Assembly (NCBI GenBank): GCA_026707545.1 | Contig: JAPOWR010000001.1 | Coordinates: forward strand, 2,013,778 to 2,077,777 | DNA length: 64,000 bases | Direction: 5' to 3' | Source: Acidobacteriota bacterium | Lineage (GTDB): Bacteria; Acidobacteriota; Thermoanaerobaculia; Multivoradales; Multivoraceae | Part shown: piece after piece, positions 41,240 through 49,884 of the stretch | Position numbering within the stretch: the first letter of the stretch is position 1 | Layout: every line of letters begins with the position of its first letter | The notes under the pieces: generated by a model | Databases searched by the model: none | The model's input: only the letters and a program-made list of their open reading frames with translations | Told to the model about the DNA's origin: nothing | Made by a program: the position numbers and the translations under genes

Positions 41240-43951
41240 TTACGGACCGGCCTCCCGGCCGTTCACGACCACCGGCTCCTCCGCGGGCCCACTGCTGCTC
41301 ACATTCACCTCCGCGCCCCAGCGGCGGCCAGCCGCCCAGAAGGAAACCTCGTAGGAGCCGGGAGTCACGCAGCCGAGTCCGAGACGGCCGGAGTCGGAGA
41401 AGCGGACGCCCTCGCCGGCACCCGTGAGGTGGCTCGCGATCTCGGCGCCCGACGCGGTTGTGACGCTGAGGAAGGAGAGCGGCTCGCCCGCGCAGTCGGC
41501 AGCACGGCACCGGAGTTCGAGAAGCCGACCCATCGGCAGCGATTCGCGCACTCTGGCCGTGCGGTCCTCTTCCACGGTCAAGCCGACGCCGCCGGTACAG
41601 GCGGCGACATCGTTCCAGACAACAGACACTTCGCCCGCGGGCACTTGCCGATTCGCGAAGTTGCCGGCCTCCGTCGCGAGCCCGGTACCAACCACATCGC
41701 CTGAGGGGTTCACCAGGTGCAGCCAGGCGCCCCCGGCGGGGCGGCCGTCGCTGTGCTGTAGTTCCACCTCGACACTGCCCGCCGCCGCTTCGCTGATCCT
41801 CAGCAACTGATGCAGCGGCGGGTCGGTCCCGAGCAGGAGATCCTGCGTCACGCTTCCAGTGAGACCAGTACTTCCTCGATTCATCAGCGTCGATGACAGG
41901 CCCGCATCGGCCTTGAGCCGATACGCGCCCGGCGGTGCGGGCGGTAGTTCGAAACGTCCGTCGTCACCGGCTTCCGCGTAGGCGACGATCCTGCCCAGAT
42001 CACCAAGCAGGGAGACCTGACCCGCAGCCGGCGCCCCGGTTTCGTCGAACAACTGGCCCGTGACGCGGACGCCGCTCAGGTCGGCCTGGACCAACGGATC
42101 CGCCGGCCACAGACGTCCGACGTAGCTCCCGTCTCCCGGATACCAGGTCATCCACAACAGGTCCGCCGGGGCCTTCTCGAGGACGAAGGAACCGTCTGGA
42201 GCCACTTCCGCAGACAGTCGTCGCGGACCTGCACCGAAGCCGAAGAGACGCTGAATCTCGCCCGCAGCGGTCTGGAAAACCACCCCGAACTTCCCGGAAC
42301 TCCGCGACGCGTCCAGGACGCTGCCAAACCGGACGGTACCGCCTGACACCGGCCGCCCATCCAGGACCAGCACACTGCGAATGGTCCGCATGGGCAGCCG
42401 CAGATCCATCGTCTGAACGTCCGCCGGACCCTCCTCGATCGTGATCTCCTGCGAGACGGCAAGCTGACCTGTCTCGTCCGCCACCTGCAGGCGATAGGTA
42501 CCGGGAGCCGCCAGGAACTCAGCCCGCGCACTCGTCTCGTCATCGCCCCGCTCCCCGTCGCCGGCTTGAGCCGGTGATTGCAAAGGTGCCTCGACGATCG
42601 GCGACGCGATCTCACGGAAACGGTCCAGCAAGCGAACGCTGCCGCCGCCCAGAGCTTCTACGCGGACCGCAGCGCGGCGGCCCGGGTGCAGCCATGACTC
42701 GCCCTGGTCCGCCATCTCGTTCGTGCCGAGTACGAGGAACCGATCGGTGATGGGGACACCAGGGCACTGAACACGCAGATGGTAGCGGCCCGCCTCGAGT
42801 CCACCCACCTGGTACTCACCGTCTGTATCGGATGTTGCAAGATGCTGCTCCGTCATTCGCGCAGCCTGGATGGCTGGTCCCTCCCCCGCCAGCAGGAGTT
42901 CGATCAGGCAGCCAGCGACAGGTTCGGCACCCACCGCGTCGAAGAGCCGGCCCTGCACGACCGCCCCCCGGTCGAGGGCGACCAGACCGAGGTCGACCTC
43001 GCCGCCCGGGACCGGCGCAACGCGGATGAGCGCCGACCGCAGGTAGTCGTCGGCCTCGAACGCGACGTCGATCGTGGTCGCGCCCGCGAAGTAGGCGTGA
43101 ATCGGTACCGACACCGGGCCGTCCGCGGCCTCGACGGCGTGTGGGGCACTTGCCCTCTGCCCGACTCCGAACGCCCACATCGTGAAGTTCGGGATCGGCT
43201 CACCGGCAGCGCCGACGAGGTCCACCCGAACTTCACCGGCCACCGCCGCCTCGACCTCCGCCTCTTCGGCCGGCTCGTCCCTGGCCACCAGCTCGAAGAC
43301 GACGCGAGAAGGCCGCCGGTCCTGCTCGATGGTGCGGGCGTCCGTCTCGAAACCGGGCGCCTTAGCCGTCGCCTGAAGGCTCCCCGCCGGCAGCCCGGCA
43401 AGCTCGAAGAGACCGCGTTCGCCGCTGTCGACGCATCGCTCCGTCGGGCCGAACGAGCCGACCGCATCCGGGTTCCGCCAAAACGCACAGACCCGCGCTC
43501 CGACTACCGTGTTCCCGCCCTCGCCCTGGCGGACGACTCCTTTCGCGGTGCGCCCCGATTGAAGCCGGATCACGCCGGGCGGCGCCTCGTTGGGATACGA
43601 GCCAAGGAACGGCAGGTGCGCGGGATGGTCCACGATCAGGGTCAGGCCGCGAAGCAGGGGCAGGGGATCCTCGACGACGCCCTCCGCCGTCGTCGCCGTC
43701 CGCAGCAGGATCGCTTCCGTCGGGGAAGGGCCCTGGGCCGACGACGCAGGCGTGACCGCTCCGACAGCGGCAACCCGTTCTGTCGCGGGCCGAAGAACCG
43801 TCACCGTGGCGCCGCCTGCGGGTTCGCCTGCCGCTCCAAGGACGAGAATCCGGCCTGGCTCCGGCGGCGCCTGGGAAGCAACCGGGGTCGCGGAGACGAC
43901 GGCGCCAACAACGAGCACGCCGAGGATCGTGAGAACAGGGGACCACTTCAT
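41240..43951 (-). CDS. P4: large secreted repeat protein, tandem paralogue of P5
   Basis: The product has 903 residues with a signal peptide ending in TPVASQ. It starts with a domain shared only with P5 (ILVLGAAGEPAGGATVTV, then LRGLTLIVDHPAHLPF and VIRLQSGRTAKGVVR) and continues through carboxypeptidase-regulatory-like repeats, for example GRLFDAVGAEPVAGCLIELL and GQLFDETGAPAAGQVSLLG. A conserved end reads FWAAGRRWGAEVNVSSSG. No membrane anchor or enzyme domain is seen. AAGGAGGT lies 9 bases before the ATG at 43951 and 6 before a GTG at 43954; both starts are possible. It is the last gene of a minus-strand unit with the PQQ dehydrogenase, a lipoprotein and P5. Its function is unknown. Confidence 0.88.
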   Translation of the reverse strand: MKWSPVLTILGVLVVGAVVSATPVASQAPPEPGRILVLGAAGEPAGGATVTVLRPATERVAAVGAVTPASSAQGPSPTEAILLRTATTAEGVVEDPLPLLRGLTLIVDHPAHLPFLGSYPNEAPPGVIRLQSGRTAKGVVRQGEGGNTVVGARVCAFWRNPDAVGSFGPTERCVDSGERGLFELAGLPAGSLQATAKAPGFETDARTIEQDRRPSRVVFELVARDEPAEEAEVEAAVAGEVRVDLVGAAGEPIPNFTMWAFGVGQRASAPHAVEAADGPVSVPIHAYFAGATTIDVAFEADDYLRSALIRVAPVPGGEVDLGLVALDRGAVVQGRLFDAVGAEPVAGCLIELLLAGEGPAIQAARMTEQHLATSDTDGEYQVGGLEAGRYHLRVQCPGVPITDRFLVLGTNEMADQGESWLHPGRRAAVRVEALGGGSVRLLDRFREIASPIVEAPLQSPAQAGDGERGDDETSARAEFLAAPGTYRLQVADETGQLAVSQEITIEEGPADVQTMDLRLPMRTIRSVLVLDGRPVSGGTVRFGSVLDASRSSGKFGVVFQTAAGEIQRLFGFGAGPRRLSAEVAPDGSFVLEKAPADLLWMTWYPGDGSYVGRLWPADPLVQADLSGVRVTGQLFDETGAPAAGQVSLLGDLGRIVAYAEAGDDGRFELPPAPPGAYRLKADAGLSSTLMNRGSTGLTGSVTQDLLLGTDPPLHQLLRISEAAAGSVEVELQHSDGRPAGGAWLHLVNPSGDVVGTGLATEAGNFANRQVPAGEVSVVWNDVAACTGGVGLTVEEDRTARVRESLPMGRLLELRCRAADCAGEPLSFLSVTTASGAEIASHLTGAGEGVRFSDSGRLGLGCVTPGSYEVSFWAAGRRWGAEVNVSSSGPAEEPVVVNGREAGP

Positions 43952-43997
43952 CACCTACACACCTCCTTGCCACTCCAACCTGCGACGGCCCGGTCCA

Positions 43998-46649
43998 CTA
44001 CAGCCCAGCCTCCAGGCCGTTGACGATCACCGGCTCCTCCGGAGCCCCTCTGCTGCTCACTCTGAACTCCGCGCCCCAGCGGCGACCGGCAGCCCAGAAC
44101 GAGACGTCGTACGAGCCCGGCGTCACGCAGCCGAGGCCGAGCCGTCCGGACTCGGAGAACCGCACGGCCTCACCGGCGCCTGTCAGGTGGCTCGCGATCT
44201 CGGCGCCGGACTCGGTCGTCACGCTGAGGAAGGAGAGCGGCTCGCCGGCGCAGTCGGCGGCCGGGCACCGGAGTTCGAGCAAACGGCCCACCGGCAGCGA
44301 CTCCCGCAGCGTCGACGTGCGATTCGCCTCAACGTTCAATCCGACGCTGCCGGCGCAGGCGGCGGCGTCGTTCCAGACCACGTTCACCTCCCCGGTGGGC
44401 ACACTCCGGGTTCTCTGCCCGCCGGCCGATGCGAGACCGCCGCCGACGACGTCGCCCGCCGCATTGACGAAGTTGAGCCAGATGCCACCAGCCGGACTGC
44501 CGTCGGCCCGTCTTAGCTCCACTTCGAGAACGCCGGGCTCCGCCTCCTCCACACGCAGGAACTGGTGAACCGGCGGCTCGGTGGTGATGACGAGATCCTG
44601 GACCGCCGTTCCCGCCAGGCTGCTCCTGCCCTCCCGAGCACGGCTCGGGGACACGCCGGCGCTTCCCTTGAGCCGGTAGCTTCCCGGTGGAACCGGCGGC
44701 AGCACGAAGCGGCCGTCGTCGCCAGCCTCCGCGAAGGCGACGACGCGGCTCAGGTCTCCGATCAGGGAAACCTGGCCGCCGACCGGCGTGCCGTTCACGT
44801 CGAGCAGCGAGCCGGTCACCCGAACACCGGTGAGGTCCATTCGCGGGACCGGGTCGGCCGGCCATAGCCGCCCGAGGTAGCTGCCGTCGCCGGCGTACCA
44901 GGTCATCCACAGCAGGTCGTCGGCAACGCCGTCGACCTCGAACGAGCCGTCCGTGCCAACCGTGGCGCGCACCGGCGGGCTTCCCACGCCCAGCATGCGG
45001 CTCTGTTGGGCGCCGCCACGGCGCTGCGAGGAGAGCTGGATCTTGAAGGTGCTCCGGGATGGCTCGAAGACGCTGCCGAAGGAAACGGTGCCGCCCGTCG
45101 CCGGGCGACCGTCCAATGCCAGCATGCTGCGGATCGTTCGGGTCGCAAGCGACACGTCGACCGTCTGCACGTCGGCCGGCCCCTCCTCGATCCCGATCTC
45201 CTGCGACACGCGGAGGCGGCCGGCACCGTCGACGATCTCCAGCCTGTAGAGGCCGGGAACCGCCAGGAACTCCGCTTGCACCGTCGAGTCCTCATCGCCA
45301 CTTCGGCCTGCCCCGGCCTCTGACGACGACCGCAGCGCCGTCTCCACGATCGGGCTCTCGATCTCCCGGAACCGATCCAGCAGGCGAGCCATCCCCGCCT
45401 CCAGACCCCGGACACGCACGGCGACCGGCCGGCCGGTGTTCAACCAGGACTCACCCTGGTCGGCCAGTTCGCCCTTGCCCAGCACGACCAGCCGATCCGT
45501 GACCGGCGCCCCCGGGCATTGCAGCCGCAGGTGATAGCGGCCCGCCCGGAGGCCGCCGATCAGGTACCGACCTTCGGCATCGGACACCGTCAGGTGGCGT
45601 TTGCTCATCATCAGGGCCGCAATGGCGCCCGGGCCCGGATAGAGGAGCTCGACCACACAGCCGGCGGCGGGTTCCGCCCCCACCGCGTCGAAGAGCCGCC
45701 CCTGCACGACTGCCCCTGACTCGAGGGCGATCAGGCCGAGTTCGATCTCACCGCCGGGGATCGGCGCGACGCGGACGAGCGGAGACTCCAGGTAGTTCTC
45801 CGCCCGGAACGAAAGGTCGACCGCGGCATCGCCCGCGAACGAAGCGCGGATCGGAACCACCACCGGACCCTCGGCATCCTCGACACCGTGCGAGGAGCCG
45901 GCCATCCGGCCCACCCCGTTCGTCCGCATCGTGAAGTTCCGGATCGGTTCACCGGCGGCGCCGACGAGTTCGACGAGGACCGCGCCGGCCGAGGTCGGCG
46001 CCGGCGGCGCCTCATCAACCGACTGCTCACTGGCGACGAGTTCGAACTCGACGCGCGGGGTCCGCCGGCCCTGCTCGATCGTGCGGGCGTCCGTCTCGAA
46101 ACCGGGTGCCTCCGCCGTCGCCTGGAGGTTCCCGGCCGCCAGGCCCGGAAGCTCGTACGCGCCCCGCTCGCCGCTGTCCGTGCAGCGGCGCAGGGTTCCG
46201 AACCACTCGGGAAGGCTCGGGTCGCGCCAGGACGCGCAGACGCTCGCTCCGGCCACCCCGAGGCCACCGCCGGCTTCACGTACGAAGCCCTTCGCCGTCC
46301 GCCCCGGCTGCAACCGGATCACCTCCGGTGGCGGCCGGTTCGCGTACGCGGCCACGAACGGCTGGTGCGCCGGATGATCGACGATCACCGTCAGCCCGCG
46401 CAACCGAGGCACGGCGCCTTCGACGACGCCGTTCTCCTCCGTTTCGCTGCGCACCAGGAACGCGTCCACCGGCGACAGGCCGGCGCGGCTCGGCTGGATC
46501 ACCGTCACCGAAGCGTCGGCGACCAGCTGGCCGTCCGCTCCCAGCACGACGAGCGCGCCCGGAGTGGGCGTTGGCGTCGGCTGTGCCGCCCCCGGCACAC
46601 CAAGCGGTTGAAGGATGGCAAGGCAGGCGAGAACGGCACTCAATCGCAT
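43998..46649 (-). CDS. P5: large secreted repeat protein, tandem paralogue of P4
   Basis: The product has 883 residues with a signal peptide ending in VPGAAQ. The mature protein is colinear with P4 from the N-terminal domain (LVVLGADGQLVADASVTVIQ, LRGLTVIVDHPAHQPF) to the closing FWAAGRRWGAEFRVSSRG. It shares GFETDARTIEQGRR, GRLFDAVGAEPAAGCVVELL and GPADVQTVDV with P4. The repeats are of the carboxypeptidase-regulatory-like type. The ATG at 46649 has GGAGG 7 bases upstream and overlaps the end of the lipoprotein gene by 10 bases, so translation is coupled; the open frame to 46964 is rejected. P4 starts 46 bases after its stop. A surface binding or structural role is a guess. Confidence 0.88.
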   Translation of the reverse strand: MRLSAVLACLAILQPLGVPGAAQPTPTPTPGALVVLGADGQLVADASVTVIQPSRAGLSPVDAFLVRSETEENGVVEGAVPRLRGLTVIVDHPAHQPFVAAYANRPPPEVIRLQPGRTAKGFVREAGGGLGVAGASVCASWRDPSLPEWFGTLRRCTDSGERGAYELPGLAAGNLQATAEAPGFETDARTIEQGRRTPRVEFELVASEQSVDEAPPAPTSAGAVLVELVGAAGEPIRNFTMRTNGVGRMAGSSHGVEDAEGPVVVPIRASFAGDAAVDLSFRAENYLESPLVRVAPIPGGEIELGLIALESGAVVQGRLFDAVGAEPAAGCVVELLYPGPGAIAALMMSKRHLTVSDAEGRYLIGGLRAGRYHLRLQCPGAPVTDRLVVLGKGELADQGESWLNTGRPVAVRVRGLEAGMARLLDRFREIESPIVETALRSSSEAGAGRSGDEDSTVQAEFLAVPGLYRLEIVDGAGRLRVSQEIGIEEGPADVQTVDVSLATRTIRSMLALDGRPATGGTVSFGSVFEPSRSTFKIQLSSQRRGGAQQSRMLGVGSPPVRATVGTDGSFEVDGVADDLLWMTWYAGDGSYLGRLWPADPVPRMDLTGVRVTGSLLDVNGTPVGGQVSLIGDLSRVVAFAEAGDDGRFVLPPVPPGSYRLKGSAGVSPSRAREGRSSLAGTAVQDLVITTEPPVHQFLRVEEAEPGVLEVELRRADGSPAGGIWLNFVNAAGDVVGGGLASAGGQRTRSVPTGEVNVVWNDAAACAGSVGLNVEANRTSTLRESLPVGRLLELRCPAADCAGEPLSFLSVTTESGAEIASHLTGAGEAVRFSESGRLGLGCVTPGSYDVSFWAAGRRWGAEFRVSSRGAPEEPVIVNGLEAGL

Positions 46650-47773
46650 GATGAAACCTCCCCGGCGCGAATCGCCTCCGCGTCGATCAAGAGAAGCCGA
46701 ATCGGCCGACGCAGCGGATCCTCCACGCCGCTGGTCGCTTCCTGGAGCAGCCAGTACCTGGGGCCCGGAAGCAGACCCACATGAGGCGCGTTCGTCGGCA
46801 GACGCACCTTGCCGACGATCGCATCCTGCTCCGCGTCGATGCGGTGCAGGTCCCAGACGACCGCGTTGCCGGTCGCGTCTCGCATCAAGACGTAGAGAGA
46901 GTCCCGATCGGCGTAGAGACCGGCCGGATAGCTGGACGCCTCCAGAGGTCCCCATCCACTCCATCCGCCTCCGGCGGCGCGAAGCGACTCCGGGAACGGC
47001 GCCGGCAGGTCCGGAAAGGCCTCGAGCCGCCGGCCCTCACCGACGAGTTCATGGATGAAGGGCTCATCGGGAGCGAAACGGAGGGCAAATGTTGAACCGG
47101 CGCGACCCCCCGTCGCCGCAAGATCGGAAGTGGATCCGAACCAACCAAGCTCTCCCGGGAAGCCGGGCCAGGCGGCCACCTCCCTCAGCGCGTCAGAAGG
47201 CGCACTTGGCCGAGGATCCGCCTTGAACTCTACGAACTCCTCTTCCCACTGCAGTAGTTCTGAGTGCCGTGCGTCATCCAACCGAGTTCCCTGCACATAG
47301 AGGCGGTCGCGCACAGCGGCCAACTGTGTGATGGCGTACACGTCGTCGCCGCTCCAGCCACCCGTCGTCTTCTCCTCGACGTCGCTCTCCCAGAGCACGC
47401 GAATCGGTCGCAGGTTCGCGTTCAGCTCAAGCAAGCGATCCTGATCTGGGTAGCGGTCTGCAAGCACGTACCCTCGTCCCCAGGGCTGGACGCCCACGGG
47501 CCACACGAAGGTCAGCGCCAGGTCCGCGCTCTCCCGGCCGTCGACGATACGAACGAGCCCCTCATCCGCACCGTAGAGGAGCAATCGCGACTGGTGTAAA
47601 TCCACCAGCACGAACCGCTCCTCGTCCATCCATGTGCCGCGGATCAGGCCAAGACTCGGCAGCTCGGTGACCTCCAACGGACGGCAGGCGGGCTCGGGCG
47701 TGCCGACCGCCGAGCACCCGCAAAGAAGCAACGAACCCAGGACGGCGCCACCGGGCGCAATCCACCGCGTCAT
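46640..47773 (-). CDS. Lipoprotein, possibly beta-propeller
   Basis: The product has 377 residues. A lipoprotein signal ends LLLCGC (Cys20). The rest has recurring short strands with aromatic and Asp residues (RFVLVDLHQSRLLLYG, GYVLADRYPDQDRLLELN, DRLYVQGTRLDD, DSLYVLMRDATGNAVVWDL), which look like blades of a beta-propeller, but I do not recognise the family. GGGAGG precedes the ATG at 47773 at about 9 bases. The start lies 26 bases after the PQQ dehydrogenase stop, and its end overlaps the P5 start by 10 bases. The context suggests an envelope protein that works with the dehydrogenase or with P5 and P4. A longer open frame to 48601 is antisense or out-of-frame noise within the PQQ gene. Confidence 0.8.
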   Translation of the reverse strand: MTRWIAPGGAVLGSLLLCGCSAVGTPEPACRPLEVTELPSLGLIRGTWMDEERFVLVDLHQSRLLLYGADEGLVRIVDGRESADLALTFVWPVGVQPWGRGYVLADRYPDQDRLLELNANLRPIRVLWESDVEEKTTGGWSGDDVYAITQLAAVRDRLYVQGTRLDDARHSELLQWEEEFVEFKADPRPSAPSDALREVAAWPGFPGELGWFGSTSDLAATGGRAGSTFALRFAPDEPFIHELVGEGRRLEAFPDLPAPFPESLRAAGGGWSGWGPLEASSYPAGLYADRDSLYVLMRDATGNAVVWDLHRIDAEQDAIVGKVRLPTNAPHVGLLPGPRYWLLQEATSGVEDPLRRPIRLLLIDAEAIRAGEVSSCD

Positions 47774-47799
47774 GGGGCTGGACCTCCCTGTTACAAGGC

Positions 47800-49815
47800 T
47801 TACTCCAGCGCCAACGCCACCAGGGCCGGGATTTGTTCCCAGCGGCCGGCGCCGACCGTGAACGCCAGGTACTGCCGCCCTTCGTGGAGATAGGTCATCG
47901 GCGTGCCGTGCGGCGTCGGCTCGACGCGGTGTTCCCAGAGCTTCGCACCGTCCCGCTTGTCGTAGGCGCGAATGTGTCCGGCGTCGCCCATGAAGGTCAT
48001 TCGGCTCGGGTCGTAGTCGGCCTGGATGATGAAGATCAGGTCCCTGGTCAGCACCAGACCGCCGTTCGACAGGATGCCGTGGGAAGCACTGCCCAGATCG
48101 GGCAGATCGAGGTGGGCGATCGCGGGATGGTCCTTCGGGCCCGGGCCGTGGGCAACCTGCCACAGGTGCTCGCCCGTGTTCAGGTCGATCGCGGTGATCC
48201 GGCTGTAGGGCGGCTTGACCAGGGGAAGACCCCGCGGCCCCTCCAGGAGGCCAAGGGCATCGACGTAGCGGAACTCGGAGCGGGCCGCGTCGGCCGGCCG
48301 GACGCCGAAGCTCATCACCTTGGTCATCGACGGCACGTAGAGCACGCCCGCCTCGGGATCGACCGCGGCGCCCCGCCAGTTCGCGCCTCCGGCGGCGGAC
48401 GGCAGCGTCAGCACGCCGAGCTTGCCGCCCTCCCTGACCTCGAGCGGCGGCGTGTAGATCGGGCCCAGCACGTAGTCCTCGGCGATCTCGAGCGCCTCGG
48501 CGCGAAGCTCCGGCGTGAAGTCGATCAGGTCGTCCTCGGTGATGCCGAGCCGTTCGAAGGGCACAGGCTTCGTCGGCATCGGCTGGGTCGGGGAACTCCA
48601 TTCACCGGGCACCGTCGTCTGCGGCACCGGGAGGTCGTCGATCGGCCACACGGGCTCGCCCGTCTCCCGGTCGAACACGTACGTGAGGCCCTGCTTGCTG
48701 ACCTGGGCCACCGCCTTGATCTCACGGCCGTCCACGGTGACATCGACCAGGTTCGGAGCCGAGGCCAGGTCGTAGTCCCAAAGGCCGTGGCGAACGGCCT
48801 GGAAGTGCCACTTCCGCTCGCCGGTGCGGGCGTCCAACGCCACCAGGCTCTCGGCGAACAGGTTGTCGCCGCGCCGGTGGCCGCCGTACCAGTCGTTCGT
48901 CGGCGTCGACACGGGCAGGTAGACCATGCCGAGCTCGTCGTCGCAGCTCATCATCGTCCATACGTTCGTGTTCCCGGAGTACTCCCAGGACCCGTCGAGC
49001 CAGGTGTCGTTGCCGAACTCGCCGGGCCGCGGAATCGTGTGGAAGATCCAGCGCTGCTCGCCGGTGCGCACGTCGTAGCCGCGGACATGGCCGGGCGGCA
49101 TCTGCGGACCGCGGGGCCCGTCCGAGATGATCGAGCCCAGCACGATGACGTCCGCGCAGACGATCGGCGGCGCCGAGTGGGTGTACTGTCCCTCGTTGAT
49201 CTCGCGGCCCAGGCCGAGGGCGGTGTTCACCATGCCGGCGTCGCCGAACGCGGGGTCCGGCTCACCGGTCAGGCGGTCCAGCGAGATCAGGCGGCGATGG
49301 TGGGCGGCGTAGATCAGGCGCTCGACGGGTTCGCCGTCGATCTTCCCGCTCCAGTACTCGAGCCCGCGGTGCTGGAAACCGGCATTGGCCGGGCGGCCGG
49401 CGTCGTAGCTCTTCGGGTCGTAGACCCAGAGCGTCTCACCCGTGCCCGGCTCGATCGCTGCCAACTGGCTGAGCGAGGTCGTGATGTAGAGCGTGCCGTC
49501 GATGTAGAGAGGTGTGCTCTTGTACTGGCCGCCCCGGTACTCCGTGTCGGCCTCCGTCTCGACCGACGTCCACCGCCAGACCTCGCGCAGCCGGTCGACG
49601 TTGGACGGGTTGATCTGGTCGAGCGGCGAGTACTTCGTCGAGGCGCGGTCGGCGGCGTAGTGACGCCACTCGCCGCCTTCGGCGGAGACGGAGTCGGAGA
49701 GGCTGCCGCAGCCCAAAGCCGCGGGCAGCAGAAGAATGGCGCTCAAGGTCAGCCGGAGCTCGGAAGCCGGCCAGAAGGCCGGCGCACCCAGTGGGCAGAC
49801 GTTGTTCAGGAACAT
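47800..49815 (-). CDS. PQQ-dependent dehydrogenase (quinoprotein), lipoprotein-type
   Basis: The 671-residue protein is a beta-propeller quinoprotein of the glucose/alcohol dehydrogenase group. Features include WRHYAADRASTKYSPLDQIN at the start, blade signatures such as TGETLWVYDP, TGEQRWIFHT and TGERKWHFQAVRHGLWDYDLASAPNL, and NTGEHLWQVAHGP near the end. It would oxidise sugars or alcohols in the periplasm with pyrroloquinoline quinone and pass electrons to quinones or a cytochrome; no cytochrome c motif is present. Residues 22-36 end in ALGC, a lipobox. The first 20 residues are partly encoded by a dispersed hairpin repeat (49761-49794), so the ATG at 49815 is odd, but a TAGACT box ends 6 bases before it. 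No PQQ biosynthesis gene is in the window. It heads the unit that includes P5 and P4. Confidence 0.92.
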   Translation of the reverse strand: MFLNNVCPLGAPAFWPASELRLTLSAILLLPAALGCGSLSDSVSAEGGEWRHYAADRASTKYSPLDQINPSNVDRLREVWRWTSVETEADTEYRGGQYKSTPLYIDGTLYITTSLSQLAAIEPGTGETLWVYDPKSYDAGRPANAGFQHRGLEYWSGKIDGEPVERLIYAAHHRRLISLDRLTGEPDPAFGDAGMVNTALGLGREINEGQYTHSAPPIVCADVIVLGSIISDGPRGPQMPPGHVRGYDVRTGEQRWIFHTIPRPGEFGNDTWLDGSWEYSGNTNVWTMMSCDDELGMVYLPVSTPTNDWYGGHRRGDNLFAESLVALDARTGERKWHFQAVRHGLWDYDLASAPNLVDVTVDGREIKAVAQVSKQGLTYVFDRETGEPVWPIDDLPVPQTTVPGEWSSPTQPMPTKPVPFERLGITEDDLIDFTPELRAEALEIAEDYVLGPIYTPPLEVREGGKLGVLTLPSAAGGANWRGAAVDPEAGVLYVPSMTKVMSFGVRPADAARSEFRYVDALGLLEGPRGLPLVKPPYSRITAIDLNTGEHLWQVAHGPGPKDHPAIAHLDLPDLGSASHGILSNGGLVLTRDLIFIIQADYDPSRMTFMGDAGHIRAYDKRDGAKLWEHRVEPTPHGTPMTYLHEGRQYLAFTVGAGRWEQIPALVALALE
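49761..49794 (-). repeat. 34-base dispersed hairpin repeat, copy 2 (inside a coding start)
   Basis: On the minus strand this matches copy 1 (18262-18295) at all positions outside a 6-base loop. It lies inside the 5' end of the PQQ dehydrogenase frame and encodes roughly residues 8-18, including the stretch LGAPAFWPAS. It either inserted into an existing leader or the true start lies further in. Confidence 0.7.
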
Positions 49816-49821
49816 CCGGCG

Positions 49822-49827
49822 AGTCTA
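49822..49827 (-). promoter_or_regulatory. Leaderless-type -10 box (TAGACT) for the PQQ dehydrogenase unit
   Basis: On the minus strand TAGACT ends 6 bases before the ATG at 49815, with no ribosome site. This supports the ATG at 49815 even though it places a repeat inside the coding region. Confidence 0.55.
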
Positions 49828-49884
49828 CGTGGCGATCCTGTACGCTATGCGGCCTTCAGGAACAAGGCCTAGAGGAGAAGAACG

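Noticed and set aside
47774-48601. Upstream extension of the lipoprotein frame at 46640
   Set aside because: It lies in another frame inside the PQQ dehydrogenase; the lipoprotein signal and ribosome site fix the start at 47773.
47833-49872. Open frame of over 2 kb antisense to the PQQ dehydrogenase
   Set aside because: The composition is Arg/His/Val-rich and has no motif; the minus strand encodes a complete quinoprotein.
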